Notes under the pieces: generated by a model
What the model was told of the DNA's origin: nothing
Seen by the model: only the letters and a program-made list of their open reading frames with translations
Databases searched by the model: none
Program-made: the position numbers and the translations under genes
Assembly (NCBI GenBank): GCA_943737045.1
Contig: CALSFV010000001.1
Span: 2,632,001-2,696,000, forward strand
DNA from: Parapristionchus giblindavisi
Lineage: Eukaryota; Nematoda; Chromadorea; Rhabditida; Diplogasteridae
Reading direction: 5' to 3'
DNA length: 64,000 bases
In this document: piece by piece, positions 1 to 14,847 of the stretch
How the letters are laid out: every line of letters begins with the position of its first letter
Position numbering within the stretch: position 1 is the stretch's first letter

Positions 1-3000
1 ATTTCTATATTTAAAAATACTATGATAAAACTAAAGTAAATAATTCTTCTAAATTAATCACTATATAGTCGTTACAGTCATTACGATTATTCAAAGAACC
101 ATCTCAAGCATCCAAATACTTCCCCTCTCTCACTCTCAATCTCCCTCTCTCTCTCCCTCTTCCTTTTCTCTCCCTCTTGAATCTATCTAATGCTTCTTCT
201 CTTCCTCCTTGAAATGGTATAGCAACAACACGGTTCTTCTCACTCTCAATTCAGTAGGCCTTAATATCTCTCCAGTCTCTCCTTCTCCTCCCTCTTCCTC
301 TCTTCCTCTCCCTCTTCCTCTATTCCTCTCTTCCTCTCCTTCTCCTTCCTCTTCCTCTCCTTCTCCTCCCTCTTCCTCTCTTCCTCTCCCTTTTCCTCTC
401 CTTCCCTCCCCATCCCTTGCTCATCCCTTCTGTACGTATCTTTGACTATTTTCAATTCAACTTGTGAGGATCCAATGGATAAAAAGAATAATATGAAAGT
501 AATGATAAGATAGAGGGACATTGACACCATTCAACTCCAAATAAACTTCATTTCTCACTGTTTTTCATCTTTTGAATGAAATTCAAAGTATTCAATTATC
601 CACTATTAATAGATTGTCCACACCACCAATATAATTTAACTAAGTTCTTTCATATAACACAGCAGTAAAATATTCTGTTTTTAAAAGAACTGGAAATTTT
701 GCGATGAAATGAGAATCGTTAAAAGCAGTCTACAGTAATCTAAGTAGAGATTCCGATCGGTATGCAACTCGAATCTCTATAATGTCGATAGTATCTATTA
801 CTTGTAATTTCACCCATTTTTGTATTCCTTTATCGATCTATTACTTGAAGAAGAACTTCCCCTTTATCGTCTATCTCATGGTCCTTTTCACGTTTTTCTA
901 ATTGTATATCCGAAACATCCAATGGAATTTTAATACTCTCTTCTTCCTTTTGGTCTTTATCTCCTTAATTGTTGATAAATTTCAATTCTGCCTATTGCAA
1001 TTGCATCTTATTCCCATTTTTCTACATTAGCTCATCATAGCTTCGTTTACTGTGGTTATTCGCATAGATCTCTCTGACATTACATCATGGTATCAATATA
1101 ATCTGTCACTGAAGTAAGGATAACTGTAATGTCGAGATCTGAAATTACTACATTTAGTACTTTTCATTAAAAAATATTTTGAAAATCAAATAGCTTTCCT
1201 CATTTCTCATTTCACTGAAATTTTTGATTTTCTTTTAAAACAGAACATTTTTCTATTGTGATACCATAGCTGTCGAATTATTTTTTTTCTAAAGTGATAT
1301 GATAAGGATTGAGTTGTAGTCTCCATCTCAAGGTAAACTTGTTTTCAAAAAGTCGAAGTAGACTTTTTTAACACTTGGGGTTAAAAAACATCTTTGCAGT
1401 TAAAACTAAATTTGACATTGGGATGGCGAAAATGAGGGAATTTGATCTCTTTACTCGAGTTGAAGGAGATGACTAATTGGTTGTATGGAAAGAGGAGATG
1501 GAGAGGAGGGAAGAGGGAAAGAGAGGAGAGACTGATGGGGAGAGAGAGGAGGGAAGAGGAGAAGGGGAAGAGAGAGAATGGGGATATCATTTGGGAGCAA
1601 AATGGAGACAAAAATGAGATAGTTAATCTTCTTCTTCTTCTTCTTTTGTATAATCTTACTAACACTTTTCTATTCTATTTTCATTGTTGAAGAAGAAGGA
1701 AATGAGGATTCCATCCAAGAGGAATTTTACTCTATCTTTACTCTCCCTCTCCCCTCTCTCCCTCTCCTCCTCTCCCCTCCCTATCTTCTCTTCCATTCCC
1801 CCATCGTTCTTCTATCTATTTTGTTCACTTCGTCCATTTTCTTCTTCGTTCTTCTACAAATTGACTCCATATCTCTTCTTACTTCATACCATTATTCTTA
1901 TTCTCTATTTCGCTCTTCCTCCCTCTCCCTCCAGTCTTTCTCCCCTCCCTCTCCCTCTCCCTCCCTCTCCCTCCAGTCTTTCTCCCTCTCCCTCTCCCTC
2001 TCTTCCCTCTCACCCCTCCCACCTCCAACCACTAACACCTATTCATAATAATGTAGATAATAAATCTTATTGGTTCCTCAATCAGAGAATGAAGAAATAC
2101 TGTAAGGAATGAAGAGAGTGTCGATGATATCCCTCTCTATATTTCAATTTAACTTTATTCATTTATTAATTAATTTAATTTAATCTTTTAATCTGAATAA
2201 TCATTTCTCATTCTTGGTCCTCTATCTTTTCATTCCCTTACGATCTTTTTTCTATCCATCTCATACCTATTTTTGAAGACCACGTGGTAATGAAATGAAT
2301 AAACAATAAAACCAGATTATTGTTATTCCTTCAATGTTGCAACCCCCTCCCTCCCCCTCCCTCTCCTTCTCTCTCTCTCATTCTCTCTCTCTGTCTATAT
2401 CTCCCATATGACTGCTCTTTCTTCTTCTTCTGTCGTATATACAATATACTTTGCTTTCTTCTTTCTTTTCTTCTTCTTCATCGTTTTAATTAGTGGAAGT
2501 GTCTCTTTCTAGAGAGGGGGGAGGAGAGAGGAGAGGAGAGAGAGGGGAGAGAGAGAGGGGAGAGAGAGAGAGAGAAAGGGAGAGGGAGAGAGAGAGGGAG
2601 AGAGAGATAGAGTTATTACTCTTCTGTTCAACCAACCGATTCCTTCTGTCATATTCATTCCTTCTCTTCTATTCTTATCCATTTCACAGTTTGTACTTAT
2701 CTACAGTATCCTCTATCCTATCGTAACCATTTCTTCATCTACCGTAATCTCCAGTACAGTATCAATCTCTTATCATCTACCGTATCATATAATTTAATGA
2801 ATGGAGGGTCCTCCTGGAAGGATTGTAATCGATAAGATTGAAGATAGAGAAAAAGGTAAATAGTGTGATCTATCAACTGATGTACAATCTTTCTCATTAT
2901 CATGTATACTCTCTATCGATATCATTTATTTATACCATAAGAAAATATTCACCAATTCTCTTCAAAGCTTTTTGTATTTGTATTGAATTCATTAATTTAT

Positions 3001-4512
3001 GCAGGTAGTGACCGTATCGTGGAAATTACAAAAGTACAGTAGAATCATATTTTTACCATTTTTCAACGTAATTTACGATGCCGATTATAATGGGAATCAA
3101 GAATAAATAAAGTGTGGTATCACGAGGAAGCCTAGTATCTTGCGCGTCGAATGATATCGATATCGTAATAAAGGACATTTCAAATATATTAAGGAAATTT
3201 GGAGCATAAATTGACAATTTTAGTAATGAAAGAGTACGGCCGTCCGGAATATAACTTACGGTTCTGGCAACTTGGAAAAACAGAGAAAGGAATACAGAAT
3301 GACGTTCCTACTTGTATGTGTCATATACTATATATCGTATCAATAGTTCCTTTTCATTCTTGATTGATATGATCATCTTCATTAGAAGAATCTTCCATTT
3401 TACTATCTATTTATTCTTTATTTTCATCATTATTTTGTAAAATTCTGACTATCGGAGATCAAAATTACATTGACAAACTAAATTTGAATAAAGTACCAAA
3501 AATGGTCTATTCTTCCGTATGAGATCAACCAACAATGACAATTATCTGTACAATACATCAATATTAACTTTTTATCTCGAATCACATATCATTATTCTGT
3601 CGTTTCTCTGTACTCTCTAACATTACCATACTCTCTCTATTTACTCTCATATCTTTGTCAGTCACTCTCTCATATTCCCACACTCTCTCGTCATACTCTG
3701 CCTCTCTGTCACTCTCTCCTATCAACTTCCATTGATACTCTTTAATCCAACGAAAGAGAGGACCATAGGCGACAATTTAGTCCACTTTGTGCCATCCTCC
3801 TCTGTGTCTCTTACATGACTCTCAACTCTCTCCCTCTCCCTCTCCCTCTCTCTTTCTTCTCCCTCTCCCTCTACCCTTCTCCCTCTCCCTCTCCTTCTTC
3901 TAACTCCCCGAGGGTGTCATTATCCAAAGTAGTCTTCTATTCAATAAAGGTGACTGAAATGGAATAGATAGAAGAGTTAGTTGAACTCCGCTCATTTTAA
4001 TTCTATTAGTCTATTAACAAAACTCACTTATTTTTCTTTCTAATGCAAATAGGAGAACCATTTGCATACTTTGTCTATTCATTAGCGCTTGTCTCTCATA
4101 TGCTATCATCCAGTTAGTTCTCATTCATCGGTTCTCATCTTTCCTAGTGTCATTAGATTTGAGAGATCATTCTCTCATTGAAAGTAATGATGATACTATT
4201 GATAATGTATGCTAGATTAAGATGGATAAAGTGTAATGTTATCAATCGATAGATTTCATTCCATATAAGAAATAGAAAAGAATATATCTTCAATAATGAA
4301 AGCGGAAGATAATAAAAAAAGAAACTGAGCAAAACGTGCGGGAAAAGATATTTTTTTCTTATATTCAATTTTTCCTTGATTTTTAACAACAAATATATTA
4401 AAATCTGAAAAAAAAGAGAATCAATGAAAATGTATCATAAACGTATCATAAAAATCATAAATATATATCATATCATAAAAAAATGTATTTATATTTTTAT
4501 AAATGTTTTCAG
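1..4512. repeat. Low-complexity polypyrimidine/polypurine region without a recognisable gene
   Basis: Blocks of CTCTCCC-type pyrimidine repeats lie at about 121-420, 1735-2030, 2340-2400 and 3825-3900. Purine-rich mirror blocks (GAGAGGG type) lie at about 1490-1580 and 2510-2610. Reading frames across these blocks are only Ser/Pro/Leu or Arg/Glu runs, so I regard them as non-coding. The DNA between blocks is AT-rich and shows no convincing exon. The first coding exon and promoter of the downstream stomatin gene must lie somewhere in this stretch or before it, but I could not identify them. Confidence 0.7.
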
Positions 4513-6666
<2,154 letters not shown>

Positions 6667-7405
6667 TCTACTTATTATCATCTTTGTATCATTTCCATTA
6701 GGAGCTTTATCAATCGAATCAATCGATATTCTTATCTGAATAAGAGCTTATATGATCTTTTTCCATTCAAATCCGGTGTGATCTATTTCTCGGCGTCTTT
6801 TCTTTCATTTTGAATAATTTTATATTGCAGTTTTACAAAGTGAAAACCTCGTGATTCTTGCCAAATCGATCATTATATTAATGAATATATTCTTATTTCT
6901 TTTACCTATCAGCCAAATGCATTCAATTCTGCCATATATTGTATCTATTCTAATCTGCCATTACAACAACGATAATCATGTACAATTTATTATTCCATAG
7001 ATTATACAAAGATTATATTCTTTTCATGTATAAATGTATATTGAACTATCGAATGAAGATTTATTCGATTTTGTGTTATATTGATGCAAAGAAGAATGGA
7101 TAACCAATCAGTATGAGTCCATCCGAAAACCTACTTGATATTCGATATGAATAAACTGTATAATCTAAACGTCATAATCGCTCGAAGAGTCTTCGTTTTT
7201 TTTCTCCTTATTTCAAGTACCTCGTTAGTTATTATAATTATACAAGTTATATATAGATATTTTTAGAGCCTGATGTTTGTATCAATTCATAAGTTATTTC
7301 TTTCTCCTTTTTTTTATTTGATTCGGTATCGTATCTTATTTGATGTTTCCCTCTGGTAACTTATTCGATGCCGTCCGGGTAGAAGAGCAATATGAAGCAA
7401 TTTGA
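6667..7405. other. Intergenic, stomatin 3' side
   Basis: AT-rich sequence after the stomatin stop codon. No reading frame with family resemblance was seen. It runs up to the LINE fragment and the convergent receptor gene. Confidence 0.5.
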
Positions 7406-7500
7406 GTGAACGGCAAAGTGTATAAAGCTGTGATTAGACCAGCACTGATGTATGGATTGGAGACATGGCTGATGACGGGCACACAGGAACTAGTTTTCCC
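7406..7500 (+). mobile_element. Remnant of a LINE-type reverse transcriptase
   Basis: The + strand from 7406 reads VNGKVYKAVIRPALMYGLET followed by WLMTG. This resembles the conserved stretch after the reverse-transcriptase palm in non-LTR retrotransposons (K.Y..VIRPALLYG.E.W). Only about 30 codons survive. The frame before it is closed by stops (TGA at 7400-7402) and no other element part is visible. It reads as a decayed fragment. Identification rests on one short motif. Confidence 0.55.
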
Positions 7501-7621
7501 CTTTGCCCTATTAGAAGAAGTACCCTTTTTATACAGGAATAAATAATTTGATTTGATTTGATTTCGCAAAATATCCATTTATGCATAAGAATATAGACAT
7601 TTTAAAATCCGGAGATAAATA

Positions 7622-9522
7622 TTATGTATTAGGACTAATATTATTCCAATGATCAATCATTCCTTTGAAATATTGATCTGTTTCTCTTTTTCTAAGTTCT
7701 TCTACACAAATCTTTCGTCCAGTTCTTCTTCTACTGAGTAATAATGGAATACAACAAATCATCTTTCTGAAAAGTCAAAATTGATCTTTCATCTTTCATC
7801 TTTCATCTTTCACCAACTTGTATCTTTCAACAATTAAAATGAACAACCATGGAAACATCAGAGAATAAGTAGCGTTCAACTAAAAAGTTACGCTCAAATA
7901 TTTATAATTAAACAAATTCTTACTAAATAGTAAAGATTAAGAAGTATCCAATACATATTGTCAATTGGAGTGAATCCTCCCAACATTAACAGTATCAGAG
8001 AAATTAATGCGAGAATCTGGATTGAATGATATCAATCATTTGAAATATAACAGAAATTGATACCTCTATTGATAACCATGTAACAGATAGATATAAAAGA
8101 ACTGTTGATGCCTTCAAATATACTTAAACTATTATTCATTTATATTAAACCAACTTCAATATTCTCAGCAACTTGAAATTTCTTTGATAGTTTACTCTCT
8201 GAACTCTTCAATTTAAGATTCTTCTTGTATACCGCGACGCTCAGCTGAAAAAGACTATCACAATTATCAAATCATTTCAAATTTTCAAAAGCAACTAACG
8301 ATGAAAAGTGCAAAAGCTTCAATGAGAACAACAATGGTTCCAGAAACCATTGATCCTCTGAATGATGAAACTATTGAAAGAGGAATTAATATATTGATCA
8401 TCTGAAGAATTGTTATCATTATTGAACTGTCAATGTGTCAAAATCTCGAATATTAAATAAAGACAGAGACTTTTATCATTTGACAATTCTCGAAAGTTGC
8501 CACAAACAAAATAAAATAATAATTGAATGAATAATAAAGTGGACCTTGGCTATTTTATGCAATGCAATTTTAAGCATTTTGCTAATTTTTTCAGAAAATG
8601 TTTTTTCTCCATATTCACGAATTTCTCTTTTTTTTCGAGTAGATTAATGAAAATACTCACGGCCAATAAAAGAAGTAATATCTTATGGGATAAGCTATTA
8701 TTCATTTCATAACTTTTCACTCTAAAATGAAGTATTCATTAAATAAGTCAAAAGTTTCAAAATTAACTTGTAAGTTGCGAAGCATCGTTCAGCTCCGAGA
8801 ATAGAGAAAGATGCTGAATATGCAATTGATGATGATCCTAATGTTGCTGTTACTGGAATCAATATATTCAATGGAGGTGAATCGTCTGAAATTATTTTAT
8901 TATTTTTTTTAAATTATAATTCTGTCTGAAATTGCATTCTAATTTACTGATGTACTTTAAAATACCTTAGTATGAACAAAAAGGCAAATACACTACTACA
9001 ATCCCAATATAATTCATTTTTTATGTATTTTGTATAGTATAATATAGTTTGGATGAATGGACTTACAATATATGAATTGTATGATTAACATTCCCGCTCT
9101 TGCACAATTGTATAGAAGAAATGATAGACAGAGAATTGTTAGGAGCATTCTGGAAATTATTAATATTATTTTATTTATTTATTCATCCATCCATCTCTTG
9201 TATAATGAGAAAGGCCGTGTTATCATTTGGATGGTACGTGGATGGATTAACAAATTTCAGAGAATTTTATTAAATTGATATCATTATGTATGTTTTTATG
9301 GAAAAGTTATACATAGAATCAACAATTATTTTGCTAAGAAAACAACGAATACTGAAATGTTTTCTTGTCTAATAAGTATGTACATGGAAACGAGGAAGTT
9401 TACCTGAAGTTTGAATGAAATCTACTTTTAGTAAGAATAAAAATGAGAAGAAGAATAATAGATGGAATGGCTAGAAATACTTCTATTGATTCTATTATAT
9501 TGATCCATATGGCGTAAGGCAT
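7622..9522 (-). CDS. Nematode serpentine (7TM) chemoreceptor of the Sra/Srab/Sre superfamily
   Basis: A putative chemosensory G-protein-coupled receptor. The start ATG is at 9522; exon 1 (9522-9404) carries TM1 and ends FHSNF. Exon 2 starts at 9149 with MLLTILCLSFLLYNCARA (TM2). An exon near 8881-8776 contains TM3 and ERCFATYK. The next adds VKSYEMNNSLSHKILLLLLA, giving the nematode hallmark ER..AT....YE. Then come SSFRGSMVSGTIVVLIEAF, YKKNLKLKSSESKLSKKFQV with AENIE, a helix with LYLSVTWLS, ILALISLILLMLGGF and a helix with MFPWLFILIVERY. The C-terminal tail contains ETDQYFKGMIDHW. All introns are short with usable GT/AG sites, and the frame stays open through nine exons, so the gene looks intact. 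Splice choices for exons 4 and 5 are by best protein fit. The assignment to one exact family (sra, srab or sre) is not settled. Confidence 0.85.
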
Positions 9523-10994
9523 CTTTCTAATTAATACTGAAATATATTGATTGATTGAATAGACGAGATGATAAAGTAAGTATGTATATTGAACGAAAAA
9601 AATGAAATGTGAAAATTAATATTTATGAACAGTTGAAAGATTAATGATATTAGGAGGGACAAATCAAAGAAATGATTTATAATAGAGATTTCATCTGAAT
9701 GAGAAATTTGTAGTAACTAATAAGACGAGATAGAATAGATTGAGATCGTGAATGAATTGAAGAAGTCTATGTCACAAAAGCTCATTAGTGAAGATACAAA
9801 ATCAGATGTTTGTTAAACAAGTGTCATGGCATTTTTGTGGAGAAAATAAAAAGTAACTATTATGCATCTCAGAAATAATTGCAAATTTAGATTTTTTCGA
9901 AAAAAAATATTCGTACGTCCTACACAGATAACTTTAGAGCGATGAATGTAAAGAGAGTTATGTAGAACAATTTGAAGATATGAAGGGGCGGATGAATTGA
10001 ATCTCATTAAATGAATAATTAGTGGAATCAACAAAACATCTATCTATTACATATATTTAGTTTTTTTCGGTTGCCATTTGAGAAACTATAAGTTACCAAG
10101 AGAATACTATACATAGTTTGATCTCAACAGATATCAACTAATGAAGACGATCCAATAAAATATTCACATGATTCTCACAAACAAAAAGATATGGAGTCAC
10201 TCACTTTCAGAGAGAGAATTAGACTTTTCCCGTCATTTTTTTCTTTCGTGACATAGGGAACATGAGAATATCCACAAAGCATTAAATTATGTGTAAATGT
10301 TGAGTAAATGTTATTTGTCCATTTATTCAATGATAGACAGTAGGATACTCACATAAGGGGAGTAATTATGATGAATATCTATCATGAGTAAGGTACAATC
10401 ATTTCGTAGACCAGACTTTATTCAAGTTCGAAAAGTCACTTCCAAGAAAAAGAATCAAGTTCCGCATTTTTATATTGAACATTTTATATTTTGTGCATTT
10501 TTATATTTTTCTTACTGCATTCTTTCTTCACTTTTCTTCCTTTGGAGAGTTCTTTGGAAAAGGTAATGATGATAAACATTCATTTAGTCAAAGATACCAA
10601 TTATGATAAGGATAATCACCGAAACAAAATCAAAGACATTCCTCTTTTTTAATCTTCCCAATTCTCTCAACATTACACATTTCAAGAATTTTTTTGCATT
10701 TTCGAAACAAAAGAATACGATAAGAAAAATCAGAAAAGCAAATAAGTCATGACTAAATGCATATTTTTTTCTCGAATTTATTTTAAAAACAATAAAAATG
10801 ACGCTTTGTGGTACGGTAATTTGGAAAGAGGGAATTTTTTGTGTCCGGGTTTAGTTTTACTTGTTATTTTTGTGTAATATTGTAATTAATAATATACATA
10901 ATTTGAACCATGCCGACTTAGTTTAACAAGTTCATACCCTTTTATTAACTATGATTATGATCGTTAGTTTATTATTGATTGATTGATTGATTGA
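9523..10994. other. Upstream region of the receptor gene, no clear gene
   Basis: AT-rich sequence between the receptor start and the next possible reading frame. Short open frames exist at 9813-10034 (-) and 10384-10566 (+); the latter ends in a hydrophobic stretch (FCAFLYFSYCILSSLFFLW). Neither shows family resemblance nor partner exons. A (GATT)n run lies at about 10975-11001. The region may hold the receptor promoter. Confidence 0.45.
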
Positions 10995-11309
10995 TTGATT
11001 AGATCGAGTAGAGTGTTTAAAGAAGTCTATCATATAGAACACCAAGATGTGATCTCTTTCTTCTCTTCAACCATCCTGAATTTGAAGCTGAAGCTGATGA
11101 AGATCCTTTCGATTCTGATGTTGCATGCTGATAGTTCGAAAGAGTTTGGACTCCTACAACGATTATATGATTACGGTAGCATGACAATCGACAGTATACC
11201 ATTGTTATCAGATACTTGGGACACCGAATTAACAGAGGTCTTATCTCCTGATGCTTTCACGGATCCCGATACGCTTACGGCTGGAATGAATACGGTAACT
11301 AATCAATAA
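10995..11309 (+). CDS. Hypothetical 104-residue ORF, doubtful
   Basis: An open frame from ATG to stop, placed tail to tail with the secreted repeat protein. The second half is acidic with normal composition (LLSDTWDTELTEVLSPDAF). In another + frame the first half also reads as an acidic segment (FNHPEFEAEADEDPFDSD), so the region may be an exon of a gene whose remaining exons I could not place. No family is recognised. The GATTGATTGATTAG run just upstream could serve as a splice acceptor. Confidence 0.25.
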   Translation: MIRSSRVFKEVYHIEHQDVISFFSSTILNLKLKLMKILSILMLHADSSKEFGLLQRLYDYGSMTIDSIPLLSDTWDTELTEVLSPDAFTDPDTLTAGMNTVTNQ

Positions 11310-11318
11310 GATATCAAA

Positions 11319-13849
11319 TCAATCAATACTTCTATCTCCATCTCCACCATTCAACGTGAGACCAGCATTGGTTTCAGCTGCCGAGTTTCCAGCTCCTGAA
11401 TTTATTATTTTAAAATAGGAATATTTGATTAAAATGAACCTCCTCCATTGGCCTCCATCTTTGCATTTCCATTGGCTCCATTATTATCAACTATAACTTG
11501 ACCTGTTCCTGTCAGATTATTATATGCTCCCATTACTATTCCACTAGCATCGGCTACTCCCGCTGTAATATTCATCTTTGATCTTTGATCTTTGATCTTT
11601 TGATCTTTTACTCACTCTTAGTTCCATTGCTATTCGAAATTTGTGCATTTCCTTCGATGGCTAGAGATGAATTCTTCTCATTTGATACTGCTGATCCTTC
11701 TCCTGTTGCTATTACCTAACAATCAATCGATAAAAGGATTTACCAAAGATCAAAGATCAAAGATCAAAGATCAAACCTGTGCCTGTCCATTCTCATTGTA
11801 TTTACTGTTCACTCCAATATTAGCAGCAGAGTTCTCAGTTCCATTTCCCTTGATCTCTCCATATCCAATGGCCACTTCAATCAATACAGTCATCTACCGT
11901 ATTCTACCGTACTCTAAACTACAATACTACCGTAATCAACTTACAAGTTCCTCCATTATTATCATTAACTTGTAGTCCATTCTGAACAGTCATATTCTTA
12001 TTTGCTCCATTTGCTCCGCTGGAAATCAATAATTATTAATCAAAAATCAAAAATCAATAAAACCTGTTCATATCGATTTCTCCACTAACACCTCCACCAC
12101 TTGAAGCATTGGTATCAGATTTGAGATCAATCGATGATGTTCCGTCAGTATCAGTCTTTGCGTCTCCGAAGGCAGAAATTGCTACAATTATTGATTATAT
12201 GACTGATGGTATAAAGATTGAAACTGACTCTTATTAGTTCCAGTGACATTACTCTGTAGATTAGAAGCTCCAACCAATTGACTCGGTCCATTTCCATTAA
12301 CAGAACCACTCATAGATCCTGTTAGATCATGATCTGAACCACTCATTGAGCCCTTTCCTTCTACCTTAATCAATCGATATTATCGATTAGAGATCAAAAA
12401 TCTATTATACCTCAGCATTAACTTGTCCTCCTCCAAGATTCACACCAGATACTAATCCATTAACCTCGATTCCTTAATAATAAATTATAGAATATTGAAT
12501 GAATCAAAAGAATTGATACCATTATTAGCATTTCCAGCTCCAAGATTCATATTAGATTGTGCATTGGTAGTTCCTGATCCAACGGCATGACCATACAATT
12601 GAGCTATCAATTTATCCCATGTCATCACCTATATTATTATATTATTTACATCTTATCGATTTATTTCTACCGTACCTGATTTGAGCTAACTTCCGCTTGG
12701 GAGTTCTCATTTCCAGTTGCTCCAGCATTGGCAATGGTCTTATCACTGGCTAGAATCAATCGTTAATACTATATAATCAATCAATATGTATATAGGATAC
12801 ATACTACTAGGACTATTCACTCCATTTTTAGTCATAACTGCATTTCCAGTAGCCTCTACTTGAGTATCTCCTGTTCCTGTCGCTTTTCCCTTAATATATG
12901 GTATAATATCGATATTTGTTTCATTTCATTTTCTGAAATGACATGTGATATGTCCCGAAACGCATAAATTGAGTATTAACATTTTTGAGAAACCAATATT
13001 TTTTTTTAAATTCATGATTATACATAGAGTATGGATAAAAGAAATATCGATAGTTTGGAATGGTTTGAAGTCATAAAAGTGGATGATACGATTATGTATA
13101 TGTACTTAAAGGAAGGAATTACTTGTTGGTAGTTTGTCATTGACATCATATCTCCATAGATTTCTCCGAAGATATCAGAGAACACCTAAAATGATCGTTG
13201 ATCCTTGATCTTTGATCTTTTCTTACCTCAGATTTCCCTCCAGAAGCAGTAATGTTTCCATTGCCTCCGATCACTGCAAATTGTTTGGTTTGAACTTATA
13301 AATAATTATTCAAATAAATCTCGATAAACCTTTATCTCCAACTTGTCCATTTGCAGTATTCTCAATATTCGCCCCTCCTGTTCCACTTGTAGCATTACCA
13401 GTCGATGTTACATTCATTCCTATCGTACCATCTGCATTCTAGATTACGGTAGATTAGTCACTACGGTATATATCAGATTCTAGTTCAGAGAGTACTGTAA
13501 CTATACCATGATATGGTACTGTAGATGTGAGGGTATACGTTAATGGATACCTTATAATGATGTGCACTAGCATCAACAATGACATCATCTCCATTTCCAT
13601 CAGCGTTTCCATCTGATTTCACCACTACAAAGAATCTTATCATTAAAAGAATATTCATTCCAAATATTTCTCAATATGAGGTAAAAGTCAACAATCAAAA
13701 ATGAAATGTTAGGTAGTTGTAGTCGATAGAATGCTTTGAAAGAATGAAATAAACTAACATGTCTGTCTCTTGAATCTACTTAAATCCTCTATAAATCGTC
13801 CATTTAATAGTGCGAATAGACTTGATATGAGGATAAGTCGGAGAAACAT
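11319..13849 (-). CDS. Secreted Gly/Asn/Ser/Ala-rich repeat protein, many small exons
   Basis: I do not recognise a known family. The ATG at 13849 opens a signal peptide (MFLRLILISSLFALLNG), followed by a dibasic RFKRQ site that could be cut by a furin-like protease. The first exon is spliced to about fourteen exons of 16-46 codons, each bounded by GT/AG. They encode loosely repeated hydrophilic segments with few charges and no cysteines, for example NADGTIGMNVTSTGNATSG, VIGGNGNITASGGKSE, LYGHAVGSGTTNAQSNM, SMSGSDHDLTGSMSGS and GANGANKNMTVQN. Several N-x-S/T sites are present. The stop is at 11321-11319. The pattern (small residues, alternating Asn/Gly turns, repeated NG.A) suggests an extended or beta-solenoid-like structural or matrix protein; this is inference. 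A pyrimidine-AG (CATTTCAG) lies 2 bp before the ATG and could be a trans-splice acceptor. Confidence 0.72.
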
Positions 13850-13862
13850 ACCTGAAATGGGT

Positions 13863-14170
13863 TACGGTAGACTGAGAGGAATAGAGGGATACTGTAGACT
13901 GAGAGGAATAGAGAGATACTGTAGACTGAGAGGAATAGAGAGATACTGTAGACTGAGAGGAATAGAGAGATACTGTAGACTGAGAGGAATAGAGGGATAC
14001 TGTAGACTGAGAGGAATAGAGAGATACTGTAGACTGAGAGGAATAGAGAGATACTGTAGACTGAGAGGAATAGAGAGATACTGTAGACTGAGAGGAATAG
14101 AGGGATACTGTAGACTGAGAGGAATAGTGGTATACTTTAGACTGAGAGGAATAGTGGGATACTGTAGTTT
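13863..14170 (+). repeat. 27-bp minisatellite with four-unit higher-order pattern
   Basis: About eleven units of a 27-bp repeat (TACTGTAGACTGAGAGGAAT plus AGAGAGA or AGAGGGA). Units 1, 5 and 9 end in GGGA while units 2-4 and 6-8 end in GAGA, so a 108-bp higher-order unit is visible. The last two units are diverged. Reading frames on both strands (YCRLRGIER, STVSLYSSQ) are products of the repeat. It starts 13 bp upstream of the ATG of the minus-strand secreted protein, so it occupies that gene's promoter or 5' UTR. Confidence 0.95.
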
Positions 14171-14847
14171 GAGGAACAATGTATTTTGAAAGGGATACTG
14201 TAATCGTAACAGAATGAAATACGAAAAGAATGAATGAAGAGCAGAAGAGAATATGATAGTATGATATCTCTGAAGAGATCGAACACAAATGAATATGTTC
14301 CTCTTTCTCCAATCAGATGAATATCAACCAATTATTATACTTCAGAGGATAATCCAAGAGGGAGAGGGAGAAGGAAAGGGGGGGGGGGGGGGGAGTTAAA
14401 GAGGGAGAGGGAGAGATAGGCAGTTGTAGAGGTAGAGGGAGAGGGAGAAAGATATTGTAATATATCCAACGTGTTATCCATCTTTATGACGAAGTGTTCA
14501 ACTATTTCCATTACATTAATCCTATCTTCTATTTGTATCAAAAAGGCCATAATGTTATGGGTTTAGTCTACTTTATACAAGAGATCAAAGATAAAATGAC
14601 AAACTTTATCTCAAATAAATTCAACAATAAATAGATTTCAACCTGAACCCGCAAGTCATTCTTTTGTATAGCAATCGATACGAATTATGAAAGTGATCAA
14701 TATGATAAATACAATATAATCAATAAATACTCCCTGTATGGTACAAATCACAGATATATCTCATACTACAAATATATAACACTAAAGTGAATAGCAAGAT
14801 TTAGCATCTAATCAATCAATAATCAAAGACGAATTGATCTTTGATCT
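14171..14847. other. Intergenic with purine-rich tract and G16 run
   Basis: A purine-rich block spans about 14345-14455 and includes an uninterrupted run of 16 G at 14378-14393. The rest is AT-rich. No gene was seen between the minisatellite and the ERGIC3 stop codon. Confidence 0.6.

Noticed and set aside
209..2726. Ser/Pro/Leu and Arg/Glu-rich open frames on both strands
   Set aside because: They follow CTCTCCC and GAGAGGG repeats exactly, with no splice partners or domain; chance frames in low-complexity DNA.
13770..14312. 139-178-residue repeat proteins on both strands
   Set aside because: Both are translations of the 27-bp minisatellite, whose length is divisible by three, so several frames stay open.
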